A stretch of 64,000 nucleotides of DNA, from positions 1,776,785-1,840,784 of the forward strand of contig JNVV01000004.1 in the NCBI GenBank assembly GCA_000733355.1. Reading direction: 5' to 3'. Of the stretch, positions 30,510-40,534 are shown piece by piece. The DNA is from Falciphora oryzae. Taxonomy: Eukaryota; Ascomycota; Sordariomycetes; Magnaporthales; Magnaporthaceae. Position 1 is the first letter of the stretch. Each line of letters starts with the position of its first letter. The notes under the pieces were generated by a model, which ran no database searches, had not been told where the DNA came from, and worked only from the letters and a program-made list of their open reading frames with translations. The translations under genes and the position numbers were made by a program.

Positions 30510-33500
30510 ATGTCGCTCTTCGGGACATCCCCGCCCAAGAGGGACGAGCCGTCCATGTCCGACTCCTTCGCCCGCTCGCGGCACTCGCTCTTCGACGACG
30601 ACGACCTCAACCAGTCCTCCAACTCGCTCTTCGCCGACGACGACGACCCCTCCCGCACCTCGTCGCCCTGGGACATGCCGACGCCGCGCAAGCAGCAGAC
30701 GCGCGCCGAGCTGCTCCGCAACCTCCTCCCCGCCGCCGACGTCCCCGACTACTACATCGAGGCCTTTGATTCCGTGCTGCGCGCGCAGCAGGAAGAAGAG
30801 GACTCGTCGGGCGATGACGCGCCAAAGAAGGCGGCAGCGCCGGCCGGCCGCGTCGGGCCCGAGGGCCTGATGCGCGCGCTCTCGGCCGCCAAGATCGGAC
30901 CCGAGCAGAGCTCTAGGATCCTGGGAATCGTGACACCGTCCGGCGGCGAGCCCGAGCTCGGCAGGAATGAGTTCAACATATTTCTGGCCCTGATCGGCCT
31001 CGCGCAGGAGAAGGAGACTATTAGCCTTGACGGCGTAGACGAGAGGAGACGGAGTAGGTTTTTCTCATTTTCTGCTCCTGCTTCCTTCCCCATTGGCTTC
31101 CATCTGTTTTCCTCTCTGGTTTCTACAATCGTATCCCACCCCTCATGCCATTCCGACGGATTGTTTTGCTCGGAAGCATGTGCGCGGCGTCTTGCTTCGA
31201 ACGCCGGGTGCCCGCTCACCTAGGCGCGGGTCGGGAGACCCCTGTTTTATCTTATCTTGGTCGCAGCAGCCGTTTCCTCGGCGCGCGGCCATTCGTGATG
31301 CGTCTACGCGCGGTTACACCTGCACTTGAGCTCCTGTGGGGCGAAAAAAAAGTGCGGAGCTTGGAGCCCAACCTATGATGAATCTCTGATCGCTGACCCA
31401 TTTCATCACCAACCACCTCGTCTTCTCCCCCATCGCCAGATCTCCCAAAGCCGAAGCTCGTCGGCCTTCTCAATTCCAGCGCCGGCCTGCCAGGTGCCTC
31501 GGACCTCGCCGCGAAGCCGCCACAGCGCCCCGTGACGCCTCCTTCGCCACCGCAGAGCCAGCAGGAGCGGCGCAAACAGCCTGAAAGCACCCCGGCCTCC
31601 ACGCCGCGTGGCACCCTGAGGCGCGGCCCAGCAGCTGCTCCCATGGATTACCCGGACGACCCGTGGAATACTCCGGATCTGCATAAGAACCACAACCACG
31701 CCGCCGACCTGCCTGCCGGTGCCCCGGTCAATGGGCTTAATTACGACCAGGCCCAAAATCAGCCGCACCAACCACAGCGCCAGCCCGAAGTGGGAGGCCT
31801 CAACGGATCTTTCGAGAGCGTAGGCAGCGCCTCGCCCGCTGGCGCCGCTGGTGTCAACCGAACTACTTCGACCTTCACGACGTCAACAAGCCCTGTCGGC
31901 GGGTCTAGCTCCAACGGTACGCAGCCCGAGAGGAGCGCGCTGCCGCCCCATATGGCCTCGACTGGCGGCCCCGGAGTGGCAGAGGCGGGAGGATGGAACT
32001 CGGGGTACTTTGAGGGCAACCAGTCCTCGGCTGGGGGCTTCAGCGATCCTTCTCAGGGCAGCACGCAGGCAACGTCGCCTTTCGGAAGCGGCGGTTCTGG
32101 GATAAGGAACCCCGGCCCCGCCGCCTCGGGCCACGCGCGGAATCCCTCATCGCGTTCCATTGGGCCCATCGGCGGCGGCGGGCGCACTGGTAGCGCGATT
32201 GAGGAGAAGGTGCATGTCGTTCTCATGCCCGAAAAGGAGGGTATTTTCATGTTCCAGCACCACAACTACGAGGTGTCCAGCGTCCGACGAGGCAGCAAGG
32301 TGATTCGTCGCTACAGCGACTTTGTCTGGCTGCTCGACTGCCTCCACAAGCGATACCCCTTCAGGGTATTGCCGCTGCTGCCTCCGAAACGCGTGGCGGT
32401 CAACGGCAACCATCTCTCCAACGATGGGGCGTTCATCGAGAAGCGTCGTCGTGGACTTGGCCGGTTCCTGAACGCGCTTGTACGCCACCCTGTGATCGGG
32501 CAGGAACAGCTGGTTGTCATGTTCTTAACTGTCCCCACGGTATGTGCCTCCTAAAGCCATAGTCGGTGGCAGCCTAGTCACCGCATAGAGCGACTCACCG
32601 TATGCCATCAATCTCCATCTACCCCTCACAGCTAACTTGCCCTTGGACTCCCCAGGAACTCTCCGTGTGGCGGAAGCAGGCGACTATCTCGGTCCAGGAT
32701 GAGTTCGCTGGCCGAAGCCTCCCGCAGGGGCTCGAGGAATCACTCTCGCCGCAGCTAGAGGACCTCTTCTCCCGGACCCGGGCGGGCGTGCGGCGCTCGG
32801 CGGAGCTCTACATAGGGGTGTGCACCGTCATGGATAGGCTCGTGAAGCGCACCGAGGGCGTGGCGGCAGACCATGCGCGCATAGCGCTGTCGCTCATGTC
32901 GCTCACCGAGGCCAGCGGAGACTGCTACGCGACCGACACCAACGACGTTCCCCTGCTCAACGATGGTCTGGTCGCCATGAGCAAGCACCTCCGTACGGCC
33001 CAGAGCCTGATGGAGGACGAGAGCCGGGCCTGGGACGCTGGCGTGCTTGAAGATCTCAAGCGGCAGCGCGACGCGCTCGTGGCCCTGCGCGACATGTTTG
33101 ATCGCCGCGAGCGGTTGGACAGGGACAACATTCCTGCGCTGGAGCGGCGGATCCAGGCCAACGAGACGAAGCTGGCCAACCTGCGTTCCAAGCCTGAGGG
33201 TATGGTCAAGCCGGGGGAGATCGAGAAGGTGGTCGAAGCCATCATCAAGGTTTGTCTTTTTCTCCCCTTTAATCGCTACATGCTGTGGAGATGCTAACGA
33301 TGCGCGACACAAAATAAATAGGACAAGGAGTCTATTGTCAACCAGCACAACCGGTCGGTCTTCGTCAAGGAGTGCCTCCGGGACGAGCTGATCTACTTCC
33401 AAAGCTCCCAGTACCACGTCACTCGGTGGAACCAGGACTGGGCGCAGGAGAGGGTGAAATACTCTGAGATGCTCGCTGACAACTGGCGTCGACTTCTGGA

Positions 33501-33531
33501 CGGTCTGGAGGGGATGCCGACTGGGGAGTGA
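30510..33531 (+). CDS. MVP1: Sorting nexin Mvp1 (PX-BAR, SNX8-like)
   Basis: Four exons, join(30510..31053, 31440..32539, 32656..33249, 33322..33531), give 815 residues. Phases agree at GTAGGT/GCCAG, GTATGT/CCCAG and GTTTGT/AATAG. The N-terminus starts MSLFGTSPPK with acidic DDDD runs, then an EF/EH-like helical part (VPDYYIEAFDSVL and MRALSAAKIGPEQSSRIL). A Pro/Gly/Ser-rich linker of about 200 residues follows. The PX domain lies at about 430-548 with RRYSDFVWLL, PLLPPKR and RRRGLGRFLN, the phosphoinositide-binding signature. The rest is a BAR-type helical region. Mvp1 works in retrograde sorting from endosomes to the Golgi and vacuole. It is longer than the 511-residue yeast protein, mainly through the linker. 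The first intron is unusually long (386 nt). Confidence 0.92.
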
Positions 33532-34790
33532 AGCCGAGTCGTTCGGATGAGTTTTTGGTGATGACAACCCCATGTTTCCACACACACTCCCACACGCATA
33601 TGCACACACACGCACACACACACACACACACACATTGTCTGTCCCTTTAGCTCTCTTGCACTCAGTTTCCTTCTCTGTCTTTTAGGCGTGTCTTTTGTAT
33701 TCCACTGTTGTATCCAAACTGTCAAGCTTTTGTATCCACATGCCCGCAGTCGGCAGGCGCTGTGAGGCGCTGCATGTACATCTGTTTGTTTTCCTGTCTC
33801 TACTATCGTCTAGTCTTCTTCGGGGCTTTCTTGAAATTTCTTACATACCCCCAGCCAACGAGTTTGTGGATAACCCGGAATGTGTGTTGGCTCTTGATTC
33901 ACTTGGTGAAGCTCCCTCTGAGGTAGCACAATAGCCAGTCTCTCTTTGTCAAGACATCGCGTTTATATACAAAGTAAAAACCTTGGAATCCGAATTTCAT
34001 GTTTCCCGCAACAGTAGTCTCCATACCACAGCGCTCACTTTTCATTGCACGGAGCGGAGTGGTTTTCTGTGTCCCTTGACCCTAACCCTGCCACACCCCG
34101 CACTCGTCCCATCCTCACAGCGCTTGGCAGACGCAGCTGCAGCCTTGCGGCCAACAGTCGACCCCTCCCCGGTTTTCGCTGCCTGACTGACGATCAGACA
34201 CCGAGCAAGCCACCAAATTGCAACCTCGCAACTCCCGCGCACTGCCCACTCCCCAAACACGCAAACTCCTCGATTCTCGCCTTGGCCTCCAACATCTACG
34301 CCACGCGCGCCTTCACCCCAGCGGCCGACGTTTGCCCTTGCCCCCTCCATTCGATCCGATCGAGCACGACGAGCAGAAGAGCTCCGGCGACCAGCGACCA
34401 GCACCCGCCGTGACACCAAACGCTCCCCCAAGCTCCCCAACCCCTCCGGCAAGAGCGGCGGCTTGCCCAAACCCTTCGAACAGGACAAACACCAAAGCGG
34501 AACCGACCCCAGCAGGCACCACGAGCAGAGCCCGCAGGTCGCCTTCCTCCACCTTGACTTCCCGCCCCACCATCCGACCGACCGACGGTGGGGGGTTTTT
34601 CTTTCCTCCCCGAGAGGAGGCTCCTGCTAGATCAGTCATTTCAGAGTCGCGGAAAGCTCTCCGCCAGACATCTTCCAACGGGAGCAGCGCCCCAGGCGGA
34701 ATTCTTCGCGCCCTCCACGGCTCTTGCCCTGGAGATCATTGGCTGGATCGAGAAAAGACACAACCGAGAGAGAGAGAGACAAGGCCCACA
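33532..34790. other. Intergenic and leader of DCN1
   Basis: 1.26 kb between MVP1 and DCN1. It contains a CA microsatellite, a single telobox-like CCCTAACCCT (34080-34089) and a CT/CCA-rich stretch before DCN1 that ends in a short GA repeat (about 34767-34780). No gene is seen. Confidence 0.5.
33579..33634. repeat. CA microsatellite
   Basis: An imperfect (CA)n run with a CGCATATG interruption and a terminal uninterrupted block of about twelve CA units, just after the MVP1 stop codon. Confidence 0.85.
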
Positions 34791-37672
34791 ATGCCTCTGA
34801 CGTCGGGGCAAAAGGCTATCGTCGCCTCCTTCTGCCAGGCGACGGGCGCCACCGAGAAGGCCGCGCAGAGGGTGAGCCGTTTTCTCTTTCTGGATTTCAT
34901 ACGCGAGCTGTGTTTCGAGGCACCTTGGTCCGGTTTCGTTGCAAGATGGGAGGTCGGCCCCTTGGCCCTGGCCGGTCAAGGAGTCCGATCGTATACTCCT
35001 ACCTATCGGGAAAGGGGTATCCCAGACCGTTACTTCTCGAAAAGCCTTTGGACCCAGTCTCTTCTACCCCTTCTGGTTGCGTTTCCTCGCCGTGACGTCA
35101 GTGGCCGGCAGAGGCTGGGACAGCGCTCGGGCACCTGCACGTCGCGTTTTCCAACGCGGCGGGGCTCCCGGACTTGAGCTGAGCTCCTGCATGGCTCTCG
35201 AAACGGACGTCCTTGCCCCGGGCAGCTTTCGGTTCTTTGCCGCGGCTTCCTCCAGCGTCCACGGGCTGACTTTCCTCCGCCACAGTTTCTCAAGAACGCC
35301 AACTACAAGATTGACGTGGCCGCAGATGCGTAAGTGCCATGCTTTTTCTCTCCTTCTTTTCTTCCGACACCCATTCCGCAAGAGAGCCATGCTCCTTCTC
35401 TACGATCCAATACCCTATTCCGTTCTTGCTCTATACCGGACCTGTTTTGGCTGCCAGGAGAACGCCATCTTGCCTTGGACCCAGCGAACTTGCCTCCGGA
35501 CAGAGGGAAAGTGGAACATCGACCGGGACAATGGGATTCGCTGCTGCCCTGGGCCCTGGGATGGAATGGCCCCGCCGCTTCCTTGGGCCGTTGCCGGGAC
35601 TGTACCTTGGGAGCCTTCCATGAAGCGTGTTCCCAACATCCTCGGATACCGCCCACAACAACCGACAGCACTCTATCATATCATATCTGTATCGACTTGC
35701 GGCCGCCATACCTCTACACGTATCACCTGCGTCACCTAGAGCCCGACACAGTCGAAGCCTGACGTCCGCCATCGAGAGATGCATGCGCCACGGGGCGGAA
35801 ATGGACATCCAGGGCGGGGTCAAGGGCGTGGATGGGACCGTGGCCGAGGGGGTTCTTGGGGATCCGGTCGCGGATCGGATCGTGGCCGGGGAGGTTCTCG
35901 TGGAGCCGGCCGTGGATGGGATCGAGGCCGAGGAGGTCCTCGCGGATCCGGTCGCGGACGCGGCGCTTCCTCGTCCGCTCGGCCGAACGCTCAATTCAAT
36001 CCACCTGGTCAATTCATCAATACCCCGCCCCCGTCTACGCAACGCCAGGATCCCGCTACCCCCGTGGCCAACCACGGACCCAGATCCGACGGAACACCAG
36101 CATATTGGGATCATGTAGCCATTCAACGTTACCTCGAGGGGGTAGGCCATGACGCCCCCCGGTCTGGTAACCCTTTTGGCCCTGCCCACGACGCTGTCCT
36201 TACTGGAGGTTACTATGCGAAAGATTACCTCCTCGACCAAGGCCACGATGCAGCATTTCAAGCTGGTCGTGGGGCCTTTCAGGGTGATGACGGAGCATTC
36301 CAAGATGGCTACGCATTCTTTGGGACTTCCGGTGCAGAACCGGGATACCAAACAGCCGGCCCCCCGCAGGCCATCCAGAGCGGCCTCCCTCACACCCCCT
36401 TGGCTGGTGGACCTCATGCTTCTCATGCCAGTTACTCCCACCACCTCGATCAATACTACGCCGTACCTCAAGCTTCTTATGCCGATTACTTCCACCCTCT
36501 CGGTCAATACTATGCCGTACCTCACGCTTCCTCTGCCAGTTATTCCCACCACCTCGGTCAACACTATGCCAGGCTCTCCGTCTCGGCAACTGAGCCGCCG
36601 TCCCCACTCCCGCTACCTCGTCTTACACGGACGAGACACAACACGGAGAAGCCTGGAAGCGGTACCCCTGGCCTGGGCGCGTCATTGACCTCGAACTCTG
36701 CATTCACATTTCGATCACTCTTGAAGCCCAAGGAAATGGAACGATTCGTTAACAAAGAACCCAGCTACTTCAACAGCAGCGCCAACCTGGCCACAGCCAC
36801 AGCATCCGCCGAGTCCAAGCTAGACAAGTTATTCAACGAGCTTAGGGGTACGTCTCTGTATTGCAGCGCTTGCGACCTCACGATTACGGCAGCTGACTCC
36901 TGCTTCATAATATCCCAGAATCTGGAGAGGACACCCAGGACGAACTCTCGGCCGAGTCGGCAATGACATATGCCATGGCCCTGGGCGTTGATCCAGAGAA
37001 GGCCGGCATCTTTGCGCTTATGGAACTGCTTCAGGCGCCGTCCCTCGGGACCATCACCCGGCAGGGATTCATCGACGGGTGGAAGGCGACTAGGTGAGTA
37101 ACACCGCACTTGCTCCTTTCCCGCTCCCTTTTTAACCCAGGTTTCGTTCCCGTTGGATTCATGGCTCTGTGCTGACAGTCTATAGCGCCCAACCGACCAA
37201 GTCTAGCCAGAAGGACCACATTCAGACAGTGATTCGCAACATGCAGACAGACACGGAGCTCTTCAGGCGCATCTACCGGTACGCCTTCGTTGCGGGCAAG
37301 GAGACACCAGAACAACGCGCGGTTCCTCTCGACAACGCGCTGGTGTACTGGCAGTGCTTTTTCGGAGCGGATCAGCACCAGGGAAAGCCATGGGTGACGG
37401 CAGGTGGGCCCGGGGCAGCTGGAGGCGCAGGAACAACAGACTGGTTCGCGCTTTGGTCCGACTACCTCAAGGCAAACTGGACTCGGACTGTATCCAAGGA
37501 CATGTGGAACCAAACCTTGGTGTTCGCCCTCAAGACGCTAGCCGACCCGACTCTGGGCTTCTGGACCCCTGACGGTGCTTGGCCGTCCGTCATCGATAAC
37601 TTCGTCGAGTGGGTTCGCGCCAAGCAAGGCGCTTCCGCCACTGCCGGGTCCACGATGGAGGTCGACTCTTGA
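34791..37672 (+). CDS. DCN1: Dcn1, cullin neddylation E3 (UBA + PONY)
   Basis: Five exons, join(34791..34871, 35286..35329, 36765..36847, 36919..37093, 37186..37672), give 289 residues, a normal fungal length. Exons 1-2 encode the UBA domain (TSGQKAIVASFCQATGATE, FLKNANYKIDVAADA). Exon 3 continues YFNSSANLATATASAE..LDKLFNELR and the later exons hold the PONY domain, with MALGVDPEKAGIFALMELL, IRNMQTDTELFRRIY.YAF, AVPLDNALVYWQCFF and the C-terminal MWNQTLVFALKT, WPSVIDNFVEWVR. This domain binds cullin and the NEDD8-charged Ubc12. The short exon 2 (44 nt) and all phases (0, 2, 1, 2) are consistent. Intron 2 is 1,435 nt, far longer than its neighbours, and contains an RGG-rich open frame in phase with exon 3 (separate entry). 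Confidence 0.92.
35779..36966 (+). CDS. RGG-rich open frame inside DCN1 intron 2, in phase with DCN1 exon 3
   Basis: A 395-codon frame starts at ATG 35779 in intron 2 of DCN1 and runs without stop through DCN1 exon 3. The first 65 residues are three 14-residue units of the type GWDRGRGGSWGSGR plus an RGG/GRG tail, as in RNA-binding and nucleolar proteins. The middle is Gly/Asp/Ala/Phe-rich (FQAGRGAFQGDDGAFQDGYAF broken into such blocks), and near residues 212-263 three Tyr/His-rich units resemble SYSHHLGQYYAVPHA. The frame crosses the DCN1 acceptor at 36765 and reads YFNSSANLAT in the same phase as Dcn1. So it could be an alternative first exon giving an RGG-Dcn1 PONY protein, a separate gene nested in the intron, or a chance frame; the repeat structure makes chance unlikely. 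As a free-standing frame it ends at 36966 with non-conserved residues. Confidence 0.5.
   Translation: MHAPRGGNGHPGRGQGRGWDRGRGGSWGSGRGSDRGRGGSRGAGRGWDRGRGGPRGSGRGRGASSSARPNAQFNPPGQFINTPPPSTQRQDPATPVANHGPRSDGTPAYWDHVAIQRYLEGVGHDAPRSGNPFGPAHDAVLTGGYYAKDYLLDQGHDAAFQAGRGAFQGDDGAFQDGYAFFGTSGAEPGYQTAGPPQAIQSGLPHTPLAGGPHASHASYSHHLDQYYAVPQASYADYFHPLGQYYAVPHASSASYSHHLGQHYARLSVSATEPPSPLPLPRLTRTRHNTEKPGSGTPGLGASLTSNSAFTFRSLLKPKEMERFVNKEPSYFNSSANLATATASAESKLDKLFNELRGTSLYCSACDLTITAADSCFIISQNLERTPRTNSRPSRQ
35830..35955 (+). repeat. Three 42-bp units encoding RGG repeats
   Basis: Three consecutive 14-codon units read G(W/S)DRGRGG followed by (SWGSGR, SRGAGR, PRGSGR). The DNA copies are diverged at synonymous positions, so the protein pattern is better kept than the DNA. 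Confidence 0.75.
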
Positions 37673-38783
37673 TTTTCAGGGCTTGGCCGATCGTGGTGGC
37701 TTTTGAAAGGGGTACATGGAAGGGGCCTTGGAGTTGGAGTGCGGGCATCACGCCTAGCATCCTTGTTGTGTGGGTGAATGGCACCCACCGGCGTGCTCCT
37801 TATGAATAGCCATAGAATCCCCAGCGGCCTTCACGGCAAACCTGACCCCGGTATGGTGAGGGCCCTCGACTTTGTATCCTCGAACGGCGTTGAGCGAGGC
37901 GGGGGGAGATTCGACTTTGGGAGTGCTATTGGCGTACTGGATTGTTTTTTGTGGGCGGCTTACAATGGAAGAAGCGGACAGTGACGAGGATGGGTGGGAA
38001 AGGTACGGCTATACTAAGATTGCACGCCTCCTCTCATCCTAGACTCGGCTGCGATGCCCAGACACTTTCCCGGGGGCAATCTGTGTTTGCATCGTCCTCT
38101 TGCCGAGTCCTGGGGGCGAGGACAGCGAGACGGCCACTTGACCTGATAGAGCAGGATAATACTGGGGTTATTCTATAGCGCTCGCGTCTGTTCCTTTTTG
38201 CGCCCGTGTGGTGTGTCACGAACCTCCAGTCCATGTCAGCCTCGCTCGACTTATCTGGCGTCATGCTCACATTGCCTCGAGGATTGTCTGACGAATCACA
38301 AAGTTGTAAACCCCCTGACCAGAAAAGAGTTGGGACTCGGAGTCTAAAGATGCCGTTGGCCTACATTGAAAGCCTTTTCACCTTTTCACATGACCATCAT
38401 GACCAAAAGTGAGCCGGCGGCAATAGCTCGTAATATTCGTACATATCAAGTGCCTCCTTGCTGCGTCCTGACTTTCCTTGGACAGAGATAGTTGGCACGG
38501 CCTGATAATGGATCTCACCGACAAGCCGTTGTCAGTCGGATCGTGCAAAGCCCCACGGCGGTCTGGCAGCATCGGTTGTGCCTTGCTGTTTGCGCCGGAC
38601 TGTCAGGTGTTCCCCCACCGCCGCGACGGCCGCAGAGGTGGCGGGCTCTCATCGCCACAAGGATGTATGTGACTTTGTAGCCACTCCTCCCCGCTCCAGG
38701 CCTCTCTTCCTTTTGTCCTTTTTTTCGTTTCATCTTTTTTTTTTTTTTTTTTTTTACACTTTGTATCATCCCTCCTAGCCCCC
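37673..38783. other. Convergent 3' flanks, no gene seen
   Basis: 1.1 kb between the DCN1 stop and the MRP17 stop on the opposite strand. It ends with a T21 run (38735-38755). No coding signal was found. Confidence 0.5.
38735..38755. repeat. T21 homopolymer
   Basis: Run of 21 T just beyond the 3' end of MRP17 (an A-run on its strand). A similar T20 run at 39124-39143 lies inside MRP17 intron 2. Confidence 0.8.
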
Positions 38784-39459
38784 CTACAAGATCTCCTTCT
38801 CCTTCCCCGCCGTGGCCCAGCGGATCTTGCCGAGCCGGCTGAGCGACCCGAGCATGCCGTCGCCGAGCCTGACGGTGCTGGCGCGGATGACGCGCGGGTC
38901 GAGGCGGAGGGCCTCGCGCAGCGTCTGCTGGGTGGCCACGCCGGCGTCGTAGCGCACCACAAAGTAGTGGCCCTCGTGGTACCGCATCTGCGACCGCGCC
39001 GCGCTCCGGGGCAGCATGAAGACGCCCCAGTTGGCAATGTCCCGGATCACGCCGCCGCCGCGCAGGATCGTCTGGCCGGCCGTGAGGACGATTCTGGTGG
39101 TGGGCATGGTGGGTTAGTCTCGGTTTTTTTTTTTTTTTTTTTTGGCTGGTTTTCGGTGCTCGGGGTTCGGTTTCGATGGGGAAGGGGTATATCGGGGGTG
39201 CTTCGGGGGAGCCGACGAGGCCGGTTGAGCGGTCGTCATTCGTTTCACCCCCCGTATATGCAACTCGAATGGGTCGGTCGAGGGGAAATCCTCTTGAAGA
39301 AGTAGGACAAGACGCAAAGACTCACTCCTTGACCTCCTGGGGCCTGCCAGGCCGGACCTACAGAAGAAAAAGAGAGGCCATGTTAGCGACAACCCCAGAC
39401 AACGGCAGACACGCCAATGAGCGGAGGGGCCTTACTATTCCAATCAGCTCGTATAACAT
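38784..39459 (-). CDS. MRP17: Mitochondrial small-subunit ribosomal protein bS6m
   Basis: Three minus-strand exons, join(38784..39093, 39326..39357, 39436..39459), give 121 residues. Exon 1 is only 24 nt (MLYELIGI) and exon 2 only 32 nt (VRPGRPQEVKE); together with exon 3 they rebuild the family N-terminus MLYELIGIVRPG...EVKEI..TAG.TIL, followed by GGGVIRDIANWGVFMLP, HYFVVRYDAG and LDPRVIRASTVRLGDG. Donors are GTAAGG and GTGAGT; intron 2 has a GACTAACCC branch region and a CACCAG acceptor. The small first exons mean that the gene is easily mis-annotated with a start inside exon 3. The protein belongs to the platform of the mitochondrial 37S subunit next to bS18m. No cleavable presequence is apparent, as is usual for this protein. 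Confidence 0.92.
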
Positions 39460-40534
39460 CCTGCTCGTGCCCGTCGGGGGGAGCGGTTCTGCACAGGGCA
39501 AAATGGGCGGGATTCGAGATGGGTGGACGCCCTGTCGCTCGCGTGGTACTTTTTTTTTTGGTTGCTTGCATCACCGATCGGAACCGGCGAGTTTTCACAA
39601 GGGTTGCGCTGCGGCAACTTCCGCCCTCCGACTCTCGCCTGCCCCACACGCCCGCACGTGCGTGGGGAGCGATGCGCCCCACCTTGCGCCAGCCCGCTGT
39701 GCCTGCCAGCACCCGACGGCCCAGCCTAGGTGATTGAGGCAGATTGGAATTGCTCCTACTTACGGCTGTTTGTCACACGTTCACTACTAGTGCTTGGTCA
39801 AAAGACGAGCCTGAGATGTCGATGTACATGCAAAAGAGAAATAAAATGGTCAAACAAAAAAAAAAATCAGAAAAAAAAAACCCCTTCGCTTGCGCTATTT
39901 ACTAACAGTAGTCGAGTGACAGGATATCTACAATCTAGCACACAAACAAAAAGAAAAGTGACTATTCCAGACAACGAAATGCTTCCCTTCACTCCCGGCC
40001 AAAACCCCAAATATCTTGTCCCGGATCTTTTGTCGCAGCCTTCCTCAGTTCAGGCGCCCAATTGCTGACGACAATCCCACGGGAGTCCCAAATAGAGCCC
40101 CAGTACCCACCCGGACAGGAAGAAAAAATTAGGACCAGCGGCGCCGATTCAGCATATCGGCAGGCCTTGGGACATAGGAGGTCGAGAAACGGGAGAGTGT
40201 ATGGAGAGAGAAAGGAAAGGGGCAGGGGCAAACAACCAACAAAACCCCCGATTCGTCGTTAGGTTCAAGAATGCCTTTATGTTGTGGGAAGGGTTCAAGG
40301 CGTATCTCAACATCAGAAGAGGAGGCTGAGAGTCAAAAGAAATAATGGCAGGCCAAGGAGGGGGCTTCCAGATATGACCTGACCGAGATCGAGGAGACAA
40401 GTCTGCTGGTGGACGAAGTGACGTGCTGGTTCGTGTGTCCAGCGAGTGCGTAGCTTTCGTCTCGATCACTATCGGGCGGCTCGCTTCGGATATTAGGCTC
40501 CGTTTGCCGATCCTGTTGACGACATGTTCGAGGC
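39460..40534. other. Intergenic, no gene seen
   Basis: 1.1 kb holds the MRP17 promoter (minus strand) and the 3' flank of the next minus-strand gene. A-rich runs lie near 39856-39883. No gene is seen. Confidence 0.5.

Noticed and set aside
34080..34089. Telomere-like CCCTAACCCT
   Set aside because: Only one and a half units occur. This is at most a telobox-like promoter element, not an internal telomere repeat.
34218..35177. 319-codon plus-strand frame overlapping DCN1 exon 1
   Set aside because: It is in a different frame from Dcn1, Pro/Arg-rich from the leader sequence, and has no domain.
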